Position numbers and translations under genes: made by a program. This document shows, piece after piece, positions 35,826 to 44,990 of a stretch of DNA of 64,000 nt (its first letter is position 1; every line of letters begins with the position of its first letter). This DNA is from Anaerolineaceae bacterium (GTDB lineage: Bacteria; Chloroflexota; Anaerolineae; Anaerolineales; Villigracilaceae): contig WOUS01000003.1 of assembly GCA_009772985.1 (NCBI GenBank), positions 124,001-188,000 on the forward strand, given 5' to 3'. The notes beneath the pieces were generated by a model that saw nothing but the letters and a program-made list of their open reading frames with translations, was not told where the DNA came from and made no database searches.

Positions 35826-36392
35826 ATGTCCCCATTCTATACCCGCACCGGCGACGACGGCGCCACCGGACTGCTCGGCGAGGGCCGCCTGCCAAAATAC
35901 CATCCCCGCATGGAAGCCCTCGGCGCGCTGGACGAAGCCTCCGCCGCCCTCGGACTGGCGCGCGCCCTCAGCCAATCCGCGCAGACAAAATCCATCCTGG
36001 TGGAGGCCCAGCGCGACCTGTACGCGCTGATGGCCGAAGCCGCCGCCACGCCCGAAAATGCGCCCCGCTTCCGGACCGTGTCCCTGGCGCGCGTCCACTG
36101 GCTGGAATCGCAGGCCGACGCCGTCGCGGCGCGCGTCCCCGCCCCGGGCGGATTCATCCTGCCCGGCGACTCGCCCGCCGGCGCGGCCCTCTCCCTGGCG
36201 CGCACGGTCGTCCGCCGCGCCGAGCGCCGCGCCGCCGAACTGGTGGAGCGGGGCGAAGTGACCGGCGATGTTATGCTCCCCTACCTGAACCGGCTCTCTT
36301 CGCTGTGCTTCGCGCTGGAACTGGAAGCCAATCACGAAGCCGGAAAAGAAACCAGCCTCGCGAAGAAAACCAAGCCGGGCGGGAAACCATGA
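35826..36392 (+). CDS. PduO-type ATP:cob(I)alamin adenosyltransferase
   Basis: 188 residues; start at 35826, with the longer open frame upstream rejected because it runs through the cyclase gene. FYTRTGDDGATGLLGEGR binds ATP, DSPAGAALSLARTVVRRAERR and LPYLNRLSSLCFALELEAN are the trimer and cobalamin contacts. The enzyme makes adenosylcobalamin for radical enzymes such as methylmalonyl-CoA mutase or ribonucleotide reductase. It is followed by a lysine-rich tail. A TCCGCGT repeat begins at the stop codon. Confidence 0.93.
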   Translation: MSPFYTRTGDDGATGLLGEGRLPKYHPRMEALGALDEASAALGLARALSQSAQTKSILVEAQRDLYALMAEAAATPENAPRFRTVSLARVHWLESQADAVAARVPAPGGFILPGDSPAGAALSLARTVVRRAERRAAELVERGEVTGDVMLPYLNRLSSLCFALELEANHEAGKETSLAKKTKPGGKP

Positions 36393-36422
36393 ATCCGCGT
36401 CCTCCGCGTAAATCCGCGTCCC
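36391..36422. repeat. TCCGCGT repeat at a stop codon
   Basis: ATCCGCGTC, CTCCGCGTA, AATCCGCGTCCC units starting at the stop codon of the adenosyltransferase gene. Confidence 0.65.
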
Positions 36423-36432
36423 AGTCCATCCT

Positions 36433-37134
36433 ATGACCGGAACCCTGCTCAACATCGCCGCCGTGCTGATCGGCGGGACCCTCGGCCTGCTGTTCGGCTC
36501 GCGCCTGCCCGAACGGCTCAAGTCCACCGTCATCGCCGGGATGGGACTGTTCACCGGCGCGGTCGGCATCCAGATGTTCCTCGAGACACGCAATCCGCTC
36601 TTCGTGCTGGGCGGACTGCTCATCGGCGCGCTGCTCGGTGAGTGGTGGAAGATCGAGGACGGGCTGCAAATCCTCGGCGGCTGGCTGGAACGAAAGTTCA
36701 ACCGCGCCGGAGGCGACTCGAACAAATTTGTGCGCGGCTTCCTGACCGCCTCCCTGCTCTTCTGCATCGGCCCGATGGCCATCCTCGGATCGATCCAGGA
36801 CGGCCTGACCGGCAACTACGAACTGCTCGCCATCAAGTCCGTGCTGGACGGGTTCGCCGCGCTGGCCTTCGCCTCCAGCCTCGGGCCGGGCGTGCTGTTC
36901 TCGGTCATCATCCTCCTGTTCTACCAGGGCGGCATCAGCCTGCTGGCCGCTCAACTGAATACGGTGGTCAACGAAGCCATGATGGCCGAGATGACCGCCG
37001 CTGGAGGCGTGCTCCTGGTCGGCATCGCCGTCAGCAGCCTGCTGGAGATCAAGAAGATCCGCGTGGGGAATTTCCTGCCGGCCCTGTTCATCGCGCCCCT
37101 GCTGGTCTGGCTGGTGGAATTGATCCAAAAGTAG
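36433..37134 (+). CDS. DUF554 family membrane protein
   Basis: 233 residues with six or seven helices. The N-terminal TGTLLNIAAVLIGGTLGLLFG, the internal KFVRGFLTASLLFCIGPMAILGSIQDGL and the C-terminal GIAVSSLLEIKKIRVGNFLPA match the DUF554 family (YdfK-like). Function unknown; some members are linked to transport. It lies 40 bases behind the adenosyltransferase and is likely co-transcribed. Confidence 0.88.
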   Translation: MTGTLLNIAAVLIGGTLGLLFGSRLPERLKSTVIAGMGLFTGAVGIQMFLETRNPLFVLGGLLIGALLGEWWKIEDGLQILGGWLERKFNRAGGDSNKFVRGFLTASLLFCIGPMAILGSIQDGLTGNYELLAIKSVLDGFAALAFASSLGPGVLFSVIILLFYQGGISLLAAQLNTVVNEAMMAEMTAAGGVLLVGIAVSSLLEIKKIRVGNFLPALFIAPLLVWLVELIQK

Positions 37135-37138
37135 AGTA

Positions 37139-37231
37139 GGGCGGAATGCCAAAGTACCCCGAAGGGGTATTCCGCCGCCACAGCGCGATGCAAAACAAAT
37201 TCGGAGGCCTTCAGCAAGCGGCCTCCGAATT
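37139..37231. repeat. Palindromic repeat and hairpin behind DUF554
   Basis: GGGCGGAATGCC...GGTATTCCGCC (37139-37176) is an imperfect palindrome four bases after the stop. A long stem ATTCGGAGGCC / GGCCTCCGAAT (37199-37230) follows and probably ends transcription from both sides. Confidence 0.75.
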
Positions 37232-37272
37232 GACTTGTAGCCTTTGACAACAGCCCCCGTCTTCTGCCAGGC

Positions 37273-38043
37273 CTACTCCCCGGCCAGGGCTGCCTCGATA
37301 TAAACTACGATCTCTTCGTACGTGGCGACGTACCTCTCCCCCCGAGGACTCACCACCATCACCCCATTGACAAAAATGGCCGGAGTGCCTTGAACCCCCC
37401 AATCCTTCCCGGCCTGGTAATCCTCGGCAACGAAATCGGCGTATTTGTCAGATTCGAAGCAGGTATTAAATTCTTTCATATCCAGGCCAAGGGCTTCGGC
37501 GAACGCCACCAGGCGGTAATCGGCGAAGGCGCCCGCGTTCTCGCCGTTCCAGTTGGCATACAGGATATCGTGATAGTCCCAGAACCGGCCCTGGTCGGAG
37601 GCACACATGGCGGCGTTGGCCGAATGTTCCGACTCGGTGTTGCCGGGGGTGTAACTGGAGATCGAGGTGAAGAAATGATACGTGTAGTAAACCTTGCCCG
37701 TCTCAACGTAGTTCTGGATGATGAGGGTCTCGATATCTTGAGAATAGTATTGACAGGCCGGACACTGGAAATCCTCCCACACATCCACGCGCACCGGCGC
37801 GGCTGGGTCGCCCACACTGGTCTTGTCGGACGGCGCGGTGACCGTGCGCGGGACGCCGGTCGAGACCGGGGTCATGGTCAGGCCGGCCTGCTGGGTGGCC
37901 CGCACCCTGGCAGCGTCAATGCTTGGCAAAGCCAAAGCGCAGGCGATCAACAACGCGCCGAGAATCACCATGCCGATGACGAGCAGGCGGCTCATCATTT
38001 GCTGCCGGCGGCGCCGGGCGCGGGCTTCCTGTCGTTTGCTCAT
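37273..38043 (-). CDS. DsbA-family thiol-disulfide oxidoreductase, membrane anchored
   Basis: 256 residues from ATG 38043 (GAGGAG upstream). A basic N-terminus and one helix (about residues 17-40) anchor the protein; the thioredoxin fold has the CxxC motif in FQCPACQYY (CPAC) and the cis-proline GVQGTPAIFV. The inserted helical domain between them matches DsbA/BdbD-type enzymes. It should oxidise or isomerise extracellular proteins. No partner quinone-linked protein (DsbB/VKOR) is next to it. Confidence 0.92.
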   Translation of the reverse strand: MSKRQEARARRRRQQMMSRLLVIGMVILGALLIACALALPSIDAARVRATQQAGLTMTPVSTGVPRTVTAPSDKTSVGDPAAPVRVDVWEDFQCPACQYYSQDIETLIIQNYVETGKVYYTYHFFTSISSYTPGNTESEHSANAAMCASDQGRFWDYHDILYANWNGENAGAFADYRLVAFAEALGLDMKEFNTCFESDKYADFVAEDYQAGKDWGVQGTPAIFVNGVMVVSPRGERYVATYEEIVVYIEAALAGE

Positions 38044-38146
38044 TCGATCTCCTCGCAATCAAAAGTGGGCAGATTTTGCCACAGTCGGGAACGTTTGTCC
38101 AGTCGGATTCTCATGCGCTTTTCATTTCGGGCAGGCAGCCAGCCCA

Positions 38147-38767
38147 TCAGCCGCCTCCCGATATGACCTTGAATTCACAGGCCGGAGCGCCCATCGCCCG
38201 GCAGGCGATCTCCTCCACGTCGGCGGGCTGGCCGGTGGCCCAGTACAGCGCGGCTTCGAGCAGGCCGAGCGTGACGAAGCAGATCGGCGCGGCGGATTCC
38301 TGCCCGGCGGCCGCGGCCGCCGAACGGTCCACCAGCAGGAGGTCGGTATCGAGCAGGTGGACGGTGGTGGACTCGCTCCCGGCGCGCAGGGACCCGGCGA
38401 CCAGGTCCACGGTCCGGCGGCGGCGCGCCGGCACCGGCAGCCGGCGGATGATCTCCAGTTCCGCCTTTTCCAGGAAGGAGGCCTCGGCCGTCATCCGCCC
38501 CCAGATGCTCCGCCCGATGCGCAGCAAGGTGCCGCGCGCCCCGCGCCCGTAGAACTGGCGCAATGCCTGCTGGAGCCGGGCATAGAGCTCCGCCGCGGCG
38601 CGCCCGTCCAGGCGGTTGATGCTCTCCGCTTCGACCACCGCCGGCGACAGGCCGGCGCTGGCCAGCACCTGCGGGAGTTTGTCCACGCCGACCTCCTCGA
38701 AGGTGGCATGGACGAACTGCTTCAGCAGGCGGCTGGAGATAAGCGGGGCGGGGCCGTCCTGGCTCAC
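38147..38767 (-). CDS. V4R-domain-like protein, partner subunit
   Basis: 206 residues, paralogous to the upstream gene. FYGRGARGTLLRIGRSIWG and the end IACRAMGAPACEFKV match its companion. The final CxxGxxxC-like pattern fits the V4R/4VR small-ligand domain. It lacks the central cysteine cluster of the companion. Coupled by ATGA. No signal or TM segment. Confidence 0.7.
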   Translation of the reverse strand: MSQDGPAPLISSRLLKQFVHATFEEVGVDKLPQVLASAGLSPAVVEAESINRLDGRAAAELYARLQQALRQFYGRGARGTLLRIGRSIWGRMTAEASFLEKAELEIIRRLPVPARRRRTVDLVAGSLRAGSESTTVHLLDTDLLLVDRSAAAAAGQESAAPICFVTLGLLEAALYWATGQPADVEEIACRAMGAPACEFKVISGGG

Positions 38768-39384
38768 GCTTTCACCTCGCCCACTTCGAAGCGGCAGTGC
38801 GGGTCGCCTTTGGCGATGCAGTGGGTCTCGGTGATCTCGTACTCCTGCTCGGTGGCCCAGCGCACCGCCTCGCCAATCGAGCCGACGTAGAGATGGCAGA
38901 CGGGCTGGTCGCTGCGGCGGCCCAGGCAGATGGCGCAGGTCTTCTCGCAGTAGGCGATCTTGCCGCCCTCCTCCTCCACCCAGGCGTCCACCTGCGGGTT
39001 GGTTTTTTTCAGGACGTTCACCATGGCGTTCAGGACGAACTTGATGCGTCCCTTCTGCGGCATCAGTTTCAGCGCCGCGCCGGCCACGCCCATCAGCGCG
39101 CCCTGTTCGCGCACGCCGTACTGGAACGAGGCCTTGCCAATCCGGTTCAGAATGCCCCGGCTGGCGCGCCCGTAGAAGGTCTCGATGGCTTCGTTGAACT
39201 TGGCGTACTCGGTGGTCTTGATGCCGGGATTGGTGTCGTTGGGCGGGAAATTCCCGACGAACTGTCCCAGCCCACAGATGCGCAGGACGGCGTTCAGCCC
39301 GTTCTCGCCCATCACCTCCTGCGCCGACACCAGCGCCTGCCGCACCAGCGCATTGACGATCACAGCCTCTTCAGGATTGACCAT
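38764..39384 (-). CDS. V4R-domain-like protein with cysteine cluster
   Basis: 206 residues. FYGRASRGILNRIGKASF, then a central cluster AYCEKTCAICLGRRSDQPVC and the end THCIAKGDPHCRFEV. The last piece is the V4R motif (small-molecule or hydrocarbon-binding domain, relative of the BchJ/4-vinyl-reductase family). The central four cysteines could bind zinc or an iron-sulfur cluster. Together with the next gene, which has the same fold but no cluster, it may form a heterodimer. Confidence 0.75.
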   Translation of the reverse strand: MVNPEEAVIVNALVRQALVSAQEVMGENGLNAVLRICGLGQFVGNFPPNDTNPGIKTTEYAKFNEAIETFYGRASRGILNRIGKASFQYGVREQGALMGVAGAALKLMPQKGRIKFVLNAMVNVLKKTNPQVDAWVEEEGGKIAYCEKTCAICLGRRSDQPVCHLYVGSIGEAVRWATEQEYEITETHCIAKGDPHCRFEVGEVKA

Positions 39385-39393
39385 ACTGCCTCC

Positions 39394-40248
39394 TCACGTC
39401 TGGTAGTAGATGAAAACCGGGTAGCGGTCGCCCGTCTCGCGGAAGCCGAATTTCCGGTAGAGCGACAGGGAGGCCGCGTTGTCGTTCTGGGTGTTGACGG
39501 TCAGGCGGTTCAGCCCGCGGGCGTTCATGCGGTGGAGCAGGTCGGACATCAGAGCGGCCCCCACCCCCCGGTCTTGCGCGTCGGGCCGGACCGCCAGCCT
39601 GGCGAGGTGCCCGCCGAGCGGATTCTGTGTGCTGATCTGGTAGCCGAGGATGCCCTGGGCCGATTCCGCCACGGTTGCCCAGGCCGCCTGCGGGAAGGCG
39701 CGCTTCAGCGAGGCGGGCGAGTTATACCAGAACGGGCCGAAAGCGGCGGCATCCATCCCGGCCACGGCGGGCAGGTCGTAGTGCATCAGCGGGCGGATGG
39801 CAATGCCGTCCGGCACAACCCTGGACGGCAGTTCCTGCGACTCGCGGGCGAGCATCACCACCTGCTGGTACGACTGGAATCCGCTCTTTTGCAGCGGGCC
39901 GCGCAGCCAGTCCTGCATGAGGATGATGGCCGCCGAGGCGTGTCCCCGCGCCGCCAGGTCGGTGCGCGCCCCCTCCCATAACGCCATCCACGCCTCCTCC
40001 AGCGGGAGCGCGCCGGAGCAGACGAACAGGCGGATCCACGCCACAAGCGGCGGGTCCGGGGGGCAGCCGAGCGCGGCAACCACCCTGCCGAACGATTCGA
40101 GCGCCAGGTAGGGCGGGGAGCCGATCCAGTCCAGCGGATTGCGCCAGTCGAGGTGACGGTGGCAGCGCGGCTCGAACTGGATCAGGCTGGCAATCTGGCG
40201 CTGGTCTGCAAAGACTGCCGGCCTGACACGCAAATCAACGTTCACCAT
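39394..40248 (-). CDS. GNAT acetyltransferase with extra N-terminal GNAT-like half
   Basis: 284 residues. The C-terminal half has the acetyl-CoA motif LARLAVRPDAQDRGVGAALM and NDNAASLSLYRKFGF. The N-terminal half (VRPAVFADQRQIASLIQF) looks like a second, degenerate GNAT fold. Start at 40248, inside the end of the next gene by seven bases; a longer frame upstream is a shadow. Substrate unknown. Confidence 0.82.
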   Translation of the reverse strand: MVNVDLRVRPAVFADQRQIASLIQFEPRCHRHLDWRNPLDWIGSPPYLALESFGRVVAALGCPPDPPLVAWIRLFVCSGALPLEEAWMALWEGARTDLAARGHASAAIILMQDWLRGPLQKSGFQSYQQVVMLARESQELPSRVVPDGIAIRPLMHYDLPAVAGMDAAAFGPFWYNSPASLKRAFPQAAWATVAESAQGILGYQISTQNPLGGHLARLAVRPDAQDRGVGAALMSDLLHRMNARGLNRLTVNTQNDNAASLSLYRKFGFRETGDRYPVFIYYQT

Positions 40249-40772
40249 AAACGGAGGCGCAGTAGTTGTTTGAGAATGCGCTGTTTGAGCGTGGGGGCCT
40301 TGACGCCGCCCAGTCCGTCCTGCATGGCGATGAGCGCGTCCAGTCCCTGCCCTTTGCGCGCTTTCAACGCCGACAGGGAACGCAGCACGTCGGCGCGCAG
40401 CTGGTCTTCCCCGGCCTGTTCGAGCAGGCTGGCGGCGCGTTCGTAGAGATCGGCGGCTTCGGCGCGGCGTTTCAGGGCCTCCAGCGCGGCGGCCTGGTTG
40501 GCCAGCGCCATGCCCTGCCGGCGGAGGTCGCCCGCCCCGGCAAAGACCGCTTCCGTGTCCGAGACCGCCTCCAGCGCGGCCTGGACTTGTTTCCCTTGCA
40601 GGAGCGCCACGCACTGGTTGTTCTTCATCTCGGCGGCCATCGGGGCGTCGCCCTGGGCGGCAAAGGCGCGGGCGGCGGAGGCGAACACCTCCGCGGCCAG
40701 CAGGTATTTGCCGTCTGCGTAGAGCCGCTTGCCCTCTTCGGCAAGGATTTCGGGAGATTGGTAATCGTTCAT
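40242..40772 (-). CDS. TPR-like helical repeat protein
   Basis: 176 residues from ATG 40772. Repeated pairs of helices rich in alanine and leucine (YLLAAEVFASAARAFAAQGD, ALANQAAALEALKRRAEAADLYERA) follow the TPR spacing. TPR proteins mediate protein contacts. It starts two bases behind the stop of the double-HTH gene and ends inside the GNAT start, so the three genes are one unit. Confidence 0.7.
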   Translation of the reverse strand: MNDYQSPEILAEEGKRLYADGKYLLAAEVFASAARAFAAQGDAPMAAEMKNNQCVALLQGKQVQAALEAVSDTEAVFAGAGDLRRQGMALANQAAALEALKRRAEAADLYERAASLLEQAGEDQLRADVLRSLSALKARKGQGLDALIAMQDGLGGVKAPTLKQRILKQLLRLRLW

Positions 40773-40774
40773 GG

Positions 40775-41452
40775 TTAGAAGGTGATATCCAGCAAATTTT
40801 CGGCCACCGAGCGCAGTTTCTCGGTGGAGAGACTGCTCAATTTCAACGCCAGTTGCAGGTACGGGAGGTTGACCGGCCGGCAGACGAAATCCTGCAGGTC
40901 GGGCGGCAGTTGCAGGAAGTCCTGGATGGCTTTCTGCTGGTTCATCCACTGCCCGATGGGGCCGGTCTGGTCGAACATGTCTTCGACCTGGCCGCCCAGC
41001 GCAGCCACCAGCCCCTCCAGCACGGGCATGGGGATGGGCCGCGCGCCCATTTCGTAAGCCCGGATGCGGCTGGCGGAGATGCCCGTCTGCTCGGCCAGCG
41101 CCTTGCCCGAGATGCTGGCCTTCTCACGCTCCTGGCGCAGCAACGCCCCGATCATGCGCTGGCGCACCGCCGCCAGCGCCGGCAGGTCCAGCGCAGCGGT
41201 GCGCGGGGCGTCGTCGGAGACGGCCTCCTTGCTCCAGAAGTGGCGGATGGGCAGGCCGAGGAAGTAGGTGAGGATCTCCATCTCGGGCAGGGACGGGGCG
41301 CGGCGGCCTTCCTCGTAGGCGCGGAAGATGCCGCGCGTCACGCCGGCCGCCGCGGCGCATTCGGGGATGGTCTTGCGCGCCGCCAGGCGCGCGTCCCGGA
41401 TCAGGACGCCCAGTTTCCGGGTGCGCAGGGTGACTTGGGCTTGGATGCTCAT
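40775..41452 (-). CDS. Regulator with two XRE-type helix-turn-helix domains
   Basis: 225 residues. Two Cro/C1 HTH modules: LIRDARLAARKTIPECAAAAGVTRG with GIFRAYEEGRRAPSL, and LRQEREKASISGKALAEQTGIS with SRIRAYEMGARPIP. A DNA-binding protein that may bind as a tandem reader. It is the first gene of the unit leading to TPR and GNAT genes. A likely -10 (TATAAT at 41494-41489 on the minus strand) and GAGG before the ATG. Confidence 0.85.
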   Translation of the reverse strand: MSIQAQVTLRTRKLGVLIRDARLAARKTIPECAAAAGVTRGIFRAYEEGRRAPSLPEMEILTYFLGLPIRHFWSKEAVSDDAPRTAALDLPALAAVRQRMIGALLRQEREKASISGKALAEQTGISASRIRAYEMGARPIPMPVLEGLVAALGGQVEDMFDQTGPIGQWMNQQKAIQDFLQLPPDLQDFVCRPVNLPYLQLALKLSSLSTEKLRSVAENLLDITF

Positions 41453-41502
41453 GGCTTTTCCTCGTTTGCCTTATTTTCGCAACGTGATTATAGCAGAGAA
41501 CG

Positions 41503-42822
41503 CTAACGCCGCTGGCGGCCGGCGGCCAGCACGTCGGCGGCGGTGGCGCCGAACACTTCCGGACCGAGTTTGAATCCCGCCGCTTCCAGCCGCGGACCGA
41601 ACAACGGGCGGATGCCGGTCGGCTTCAACTGGCCGATGATCTTGCCCTCGCTGTCCACGCCGGTCTGCTCGAACTTGAAGATATCGGTCATCACGACCGT
41701 GTCGCCCTCCATGCCGGCCACTTCGGTGATGGCGGTCACTTTGCGGGCGCCGTCCTTCAGCCGGGACTGCTGGACGATCAAATCCATGGCCGAGGAGATC
41801 TGCTGGCGGACGATCTTGATCGGCAGGTCCATCCCGGCCATCAGGACGAGCGTTTCGAGACGCGAAAGGGCGTCGCGCGGCGAGTTGGCGTGGATGGTGG
41901 TCAGCGAGCCGTCGTGGCCGGTGTTCATCGCCTGGAGCATGTCGAGCGCCTCGCCGCCGCGGCATTCGCCGATGACGATGCGGTCGGGGCGCATGCGCAG
42001 GGAATTCCGCACCAGGTCGCGCACCGAGACGATGCCCCGGCCTTCGGTGTTGGCGATCTTCGTTTCCAGCCGCACCACGTGTTCCTGCTGGAGTTGGAGT
42101 TCGGCAGCATCTTCGATGGTCACGATGCGCTCTTCCTCGGGGATGTAACTGGACAGGACGTTCAGGAGGGTGGTCTTGCCCGAACCGGTGCCGCCGGAAA
42201 TGAGGATGTTCAACCGGCCGACGACGCATGCCCGCAGGAATTCGGCCATGCCGTCCGTGAGCGAGCCGAATTCCACCAGTTGGTTCACCGACAACTTGTC
42301 CTTGCGGAACTTGCGGATGGTGAGGGAAGGCCCGTCAATGGCGCAGGGCATGATGATGGCGTTGACGCGCGAGCCGTCGGGCAGGCGGGCGTCCACCATG
42401 GGAGAGTCGGCGTCCACGCGGCGGCCGAGCGGCAGGACGATGCGGTCAATGACGCGCAGGACGTGCTCGTTGTTCTCGAACACAACGTTGGATTTGACCA
42501 GGTGGCCTTTTTTCTCCACGTAGACGCGGCGCGGCCCGTTGACCATGATCTCGCTCACGTCGGGGTCATCGAGCAGGGGCTGGATCGGCCCGTAGCCGAG
42601 GATCTCATTCAGAATATCGCCCAGAAGGGTTTCGCGCACGCGGTCGGACAACTGGAGATGGGTGCGGCCGAAGGCATCGCTCAGGCTCTGCGAAGCCACC
42701 TGCTGGCGCTGTTCGGGCGGAGGCTGGCGGGTTTCCAGGTCGCGCGTGATGATGTCAATCAGGTATTGCTTCAGGCGAGCGTAATCCGTCCCCGAGACGG
42801 AGGGAGGCTGCGGCTCGCTCAT
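41503..42822 (-). CDS. CpaF/TadA-type secretion ATPase
   Basis: 439 residues. Walker [18 protein letters not shown], an Asp box ([14 protein letters not shown]), Walker B with [25 protein letters not shown], and the His box [19 protein letters not shown] identify a CpaF-type hexameric ATPase of Tad pili / type II-like secretion. It provides energy for pilus assembly. The downstream TadB/TadC and pilin genes are not in the window. ATG overlaps the stop of the upstream small gene (ATGA). Confidence 0.95.
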   Translation of the reverse strand: MSEPQPPSVSGTDYARLKQYLIDIITRDLETRQPPPEQRQQVASQSLSDAFGRTHLQLSDRVRETLLGDILNEILGYGPIQPLLDDPDVSEIMVNGPRRVYVEKKGHLVKSNVVFENNEHVLRVIDRIVLPLGRRVDADSPMVDARLPDGSRVNAIIMPCAIDGPSLTIRKFRKDKLSVNQLVEFGSLTDGMAEFLRACVVGRLNILISGGTGSGKTTLLNVLSSYIPEEERIVTIEDAAELQLQQEHVVRLETKIANTEGRGIVSVRDLVRNSLRMRPDRIVIGECRGGEALDMLQAMNTGHDGSLTTIHANSPRDALSRLETLVLMAGMDLPIKIVRQQISSAMDLIVQQSRLKDGARKVTAITEVAGMEGDTVVMTDIFKFEQTGVDSEGKIIGQLKPTGIRPLFGPRLEAAGFKLGPEVFGATAADVLAAGRQRR

Positions 42823-43118
42823 GGCGTCCCGGCCTTGATGCGGCGTTCCTCATCCGGAACCGCCCAGACGATCTGCGAACGCTGGATGCTCATGAATTTG
42901 CATTCGAGCAGCGTCTTCCCGTCGGGAGCGTAGACGGTCGCCTCGGTGACGGCCAGGAATTTCTCGTCCCGGTCGAGTTCGTCCTTCACCCGCTCCCCCG
43001 TCCGGACGTGGATGCGCCCCTCGACCCGGTGCGTGACCGTCTGGATGGTGACGGGGACAATGTCCTTCGTGATGATGTCGGTAAAGTATTTGCCTTTGTC
43101 GTCATACTCGATCGTCAT
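42819..43118 (-). CDS. Small unknown protein between CpaE- and CpaF-type genes
   Basis: 99 residues, preceded by GGAGG. Beta-rich ([38 protein letters not shown]) with no signal, cysteine cluster or TM segment. Not a recognised family to me. The tight coupling with the pilus ATPase and the CpaE-like gene suggests a role in that system. Confidence 0.7.
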   Translation of the reverse strand: MTIEYDDKGKYFTDIITKDIVPVTIQTVTHRVEGRIHVRTGERVKDELDRDEKFLAVTEATVYAPDGKTLLECKFMSIQRSQIVWAVPDEERRIKAGTP

Positions 43119-43126
43119 GGAACCTC

Positions 43127-44281
43127 CTACTGATTGCGCAGGCGCTGACCCAGGCTGGACATTTCCGATGCGATCTGCTGCAACATGATCGTGGCCGTGT
43201 CGCCGGGGAATTTGGCCGCCACCGCTTCGTGGCGGTTGTTGGCCAGGGCAAAGTTCCCGCCCATGTAAGGCACGGTGGCCCTGATCTGCAGGCCGAGCAG
43301 GTCGTCGGCCTCAGCCTTGGTTATGCCCTCCAGGCCGATAGCCCGGTTCAGGATGGGATAGACGCGCTGGGAGTCTACGCGCTGGGTCTTGAGGTAATCC
43401 CAGAGCGTGCGGGTGAGGCTCACGGCGGCGGCGTCGGTGCTGAGGATGAGCGCCAGCAGGTCGGCTTTCTGGATGATGGGCAGGCTGATGCGCGAAAGCG
43501 AGCGGCCCAGGTCCACAAAAACGTAGTCGTAGGATTCCTGGATGGCCGCGACGATCTCGGCCATGCGCCCAGCCGCCAACTGGTTGGCAGAGTCGGGGTC
43601 CGGGGAGCCGGCCAGGAGCCGGAAATACCAGGTTGGGATGCGGGGCAGGTTTTCCTTGAAGTACAGCGGCGTGGTCTGGTCGGGGTTTTGCGCCGACACC
43701 GTGACGATGTTCACGCGGTCGCCGTAGCCGACGATACTGGCGATGGAGCCGATGGGCAGGACCATGTCAATGACGGCAACGCGCATCGTCGAAGTGGCTT
43801 TGCCCACGCACATGGCAATGTTGGCGCACAGCGACGAGGTGCCGATGCCGCCCTTGGCGCTGAGGAACACGAACAGGAGGCCGCCCTTTTTGGCGCCGGA
43901 TTCGAGCATGAGCAGCCTGGGAATAACATCCTGGAGTTCCGCCAGCGCCTGGCTGGATTTGAACAAGTATTCGTTGAAACCCGCCGAGAGCAGCCGGTTC
44001 ATCTCCTGCGCGTCGCTGACTCCAGACAGGGCGATGCAGGGCACTTTGGCCGTACGCCGGTCCTGGCGCAGGCGCGTGACGAGTTCGTCGGCTTTCACGT
44101 CCGGCAGGGCCGGGTCAACGACGATCACCTGCGGGACCTGCTGCCAGGCCAGGATCAGCCCCTCCCGCCCGGAGGGCGCCGCCAGCACGGAATAGCCGCC
44201 CTTCTCCAGCATGGCCGCCAGGTAATTGCGGCTGGCGCCGTCCGCATCAATGATCAGGACCTTGATGGGGCTTTCGTCCAC
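43127..44281 (-). CDS. CpaE/TadZ-like protein: receiver domain plus ParA-type ATPase
   Basis: 384 residues with a GTG start (44281), AAAGG upstream. Residues 1-125 form a receiver-like domain (VLIIDADGAS, IVVDPALPD, ALSGVSD, YLFKSSQ). The rest is a MinD/ParA-fold ATPase whose P-loop reads SAKGGIGTSSLCANIA: the P-loop lysine before T/S is replaced by threonine. This deviant loop is known in TadZ/CpaE proteins, which localise pilus machinery to a cell pole. The partner ATPase CpaF is downstream. Confidence 0.9.
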   Translation of the reverse strand: MDESPIKVLIIDADGASRNYLAAMLEKGGYSVLAAPSGREGLILAWQQVPQVIVVDPALPDVKADELVTRLRQDRRTAKVPCIALSGVSDAQEMNRLLSAGFNEYLFKSSQALAELQDVIPRLLMLESGAKKGGLLFVFLSAKGGIGTSSLCANIAMCVGKATSTMRVAVIDMVLPIGSIASIVGYGDRVNIVTVSAQNPDQTTPLYFKENLPRIPTWYFRLLAGSPDPDSANQLAAGRMAEIVAAIQESYDYVFVDLGRSLSRISLPIIQKADLLALILSTDAAAVSLTRTLWDYLKTQRVDSQRVYPILNRAIGLEGITKAEADDLLGLQIRATVPYMGGNFALANNRHEAVAAKFPGDTATIMLQQIASEMSSLGQRLRNQ

Positions 44282-44291
44282 AGGACACCTT

Positions 44292-44990
44292 TCACTGGCG
44301 GTCGCTTTCCGGAGGCATCAGGTATCCCAGCCCGGAACGCGTGACGATATGCCGGGGAGTGTGCGGGTCGTCTTCCACTTTCTGGCGCAGGCGCGCGATG
44401 GTGACCCACAGGATCTCCTTGTCGGTGGCGTATTCCGGCCCCCAGACGCTGGTCAGCAGTTCCTCGGCGGTCATGATCTTGCCGATGTTGTGCGAGAACT
44501 GGAGCAGGAGCCGGTACTCGGTGGCAGACAGGTAGATCAGTTGATCGTTGCGCCAGACCTCGGCCTTGGCGAAATCAATCTTCAAATTCTCGTGGACGAA
44601 GAATCGCTCCTGCCCGACCTCGCTGGTCTGGGCGCGCCGCAGCACGGCGCGCACGCGCGCCAGCAGTTCGGTCACCGAGAACGGCTTGACCAGATAATCG
44701 TCGGCGCCCACGTCCAGCCCGCGCACGCGGTCCTTCTCCTCGCCCTTGGCCGTCAGCATGATGATCGGCACGCTCGAGAACTGGCGGATGCGCTGGCAGA
44801 TGGTGAACCCGTCCATGACCGGGAGCATGATGTCCAGCAGGATCAAATCCACGCGGTTGGCGGCAAAGAGTTCCAACACGCTGCCGCCCTCCCTGGCCGA
44901 GATGACCTCGTAGCCCTCGGTGCGCAGGTTGGCCTCCAGCAGCCGCAGGTAACGCGGCTCGTCGTCCACAACCAGGATGCAGGTGCTCAT
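44292..44990 (-). CDS. OmpR-family response regulator
   Basis: 232 residues from ATG 44990. The receiver domain has ILVVDDE, the phospho-aspartate in LILLDIMLPVMDG and the lysine LVKPFS; a winged-helix output domain follows with LSATEYRLL and RLRQKVEDDPHTPRHIVTRSGLGY. Start overlaps the stop of the sensor kinase (ATGA), a classical pair. Regulates transcription, target unknown; the adjacent pilus genes are candidates. Confidence 0.94.
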   Translation of the reverse strand: MSTCILVVDDEPRYLRLLEANLRTEGYEVISAREGGSVLELFAANRVDLILLDIMLPVMDGFTICQRIRQFSSVPIIMLTAKGEEKDRVRGLDVGADDYLVKPFSVTELLARVRAVLRRAQTSEVGQERFFVHENLKIDFAKAEVWRNDQLIYLSATEYRLLLQFSHNIGKIMTAEELLTSVWGPEYATDKEILWVTIARLRQKVEDDPHTPRHIVTRSGLGYLMPPESDRQ

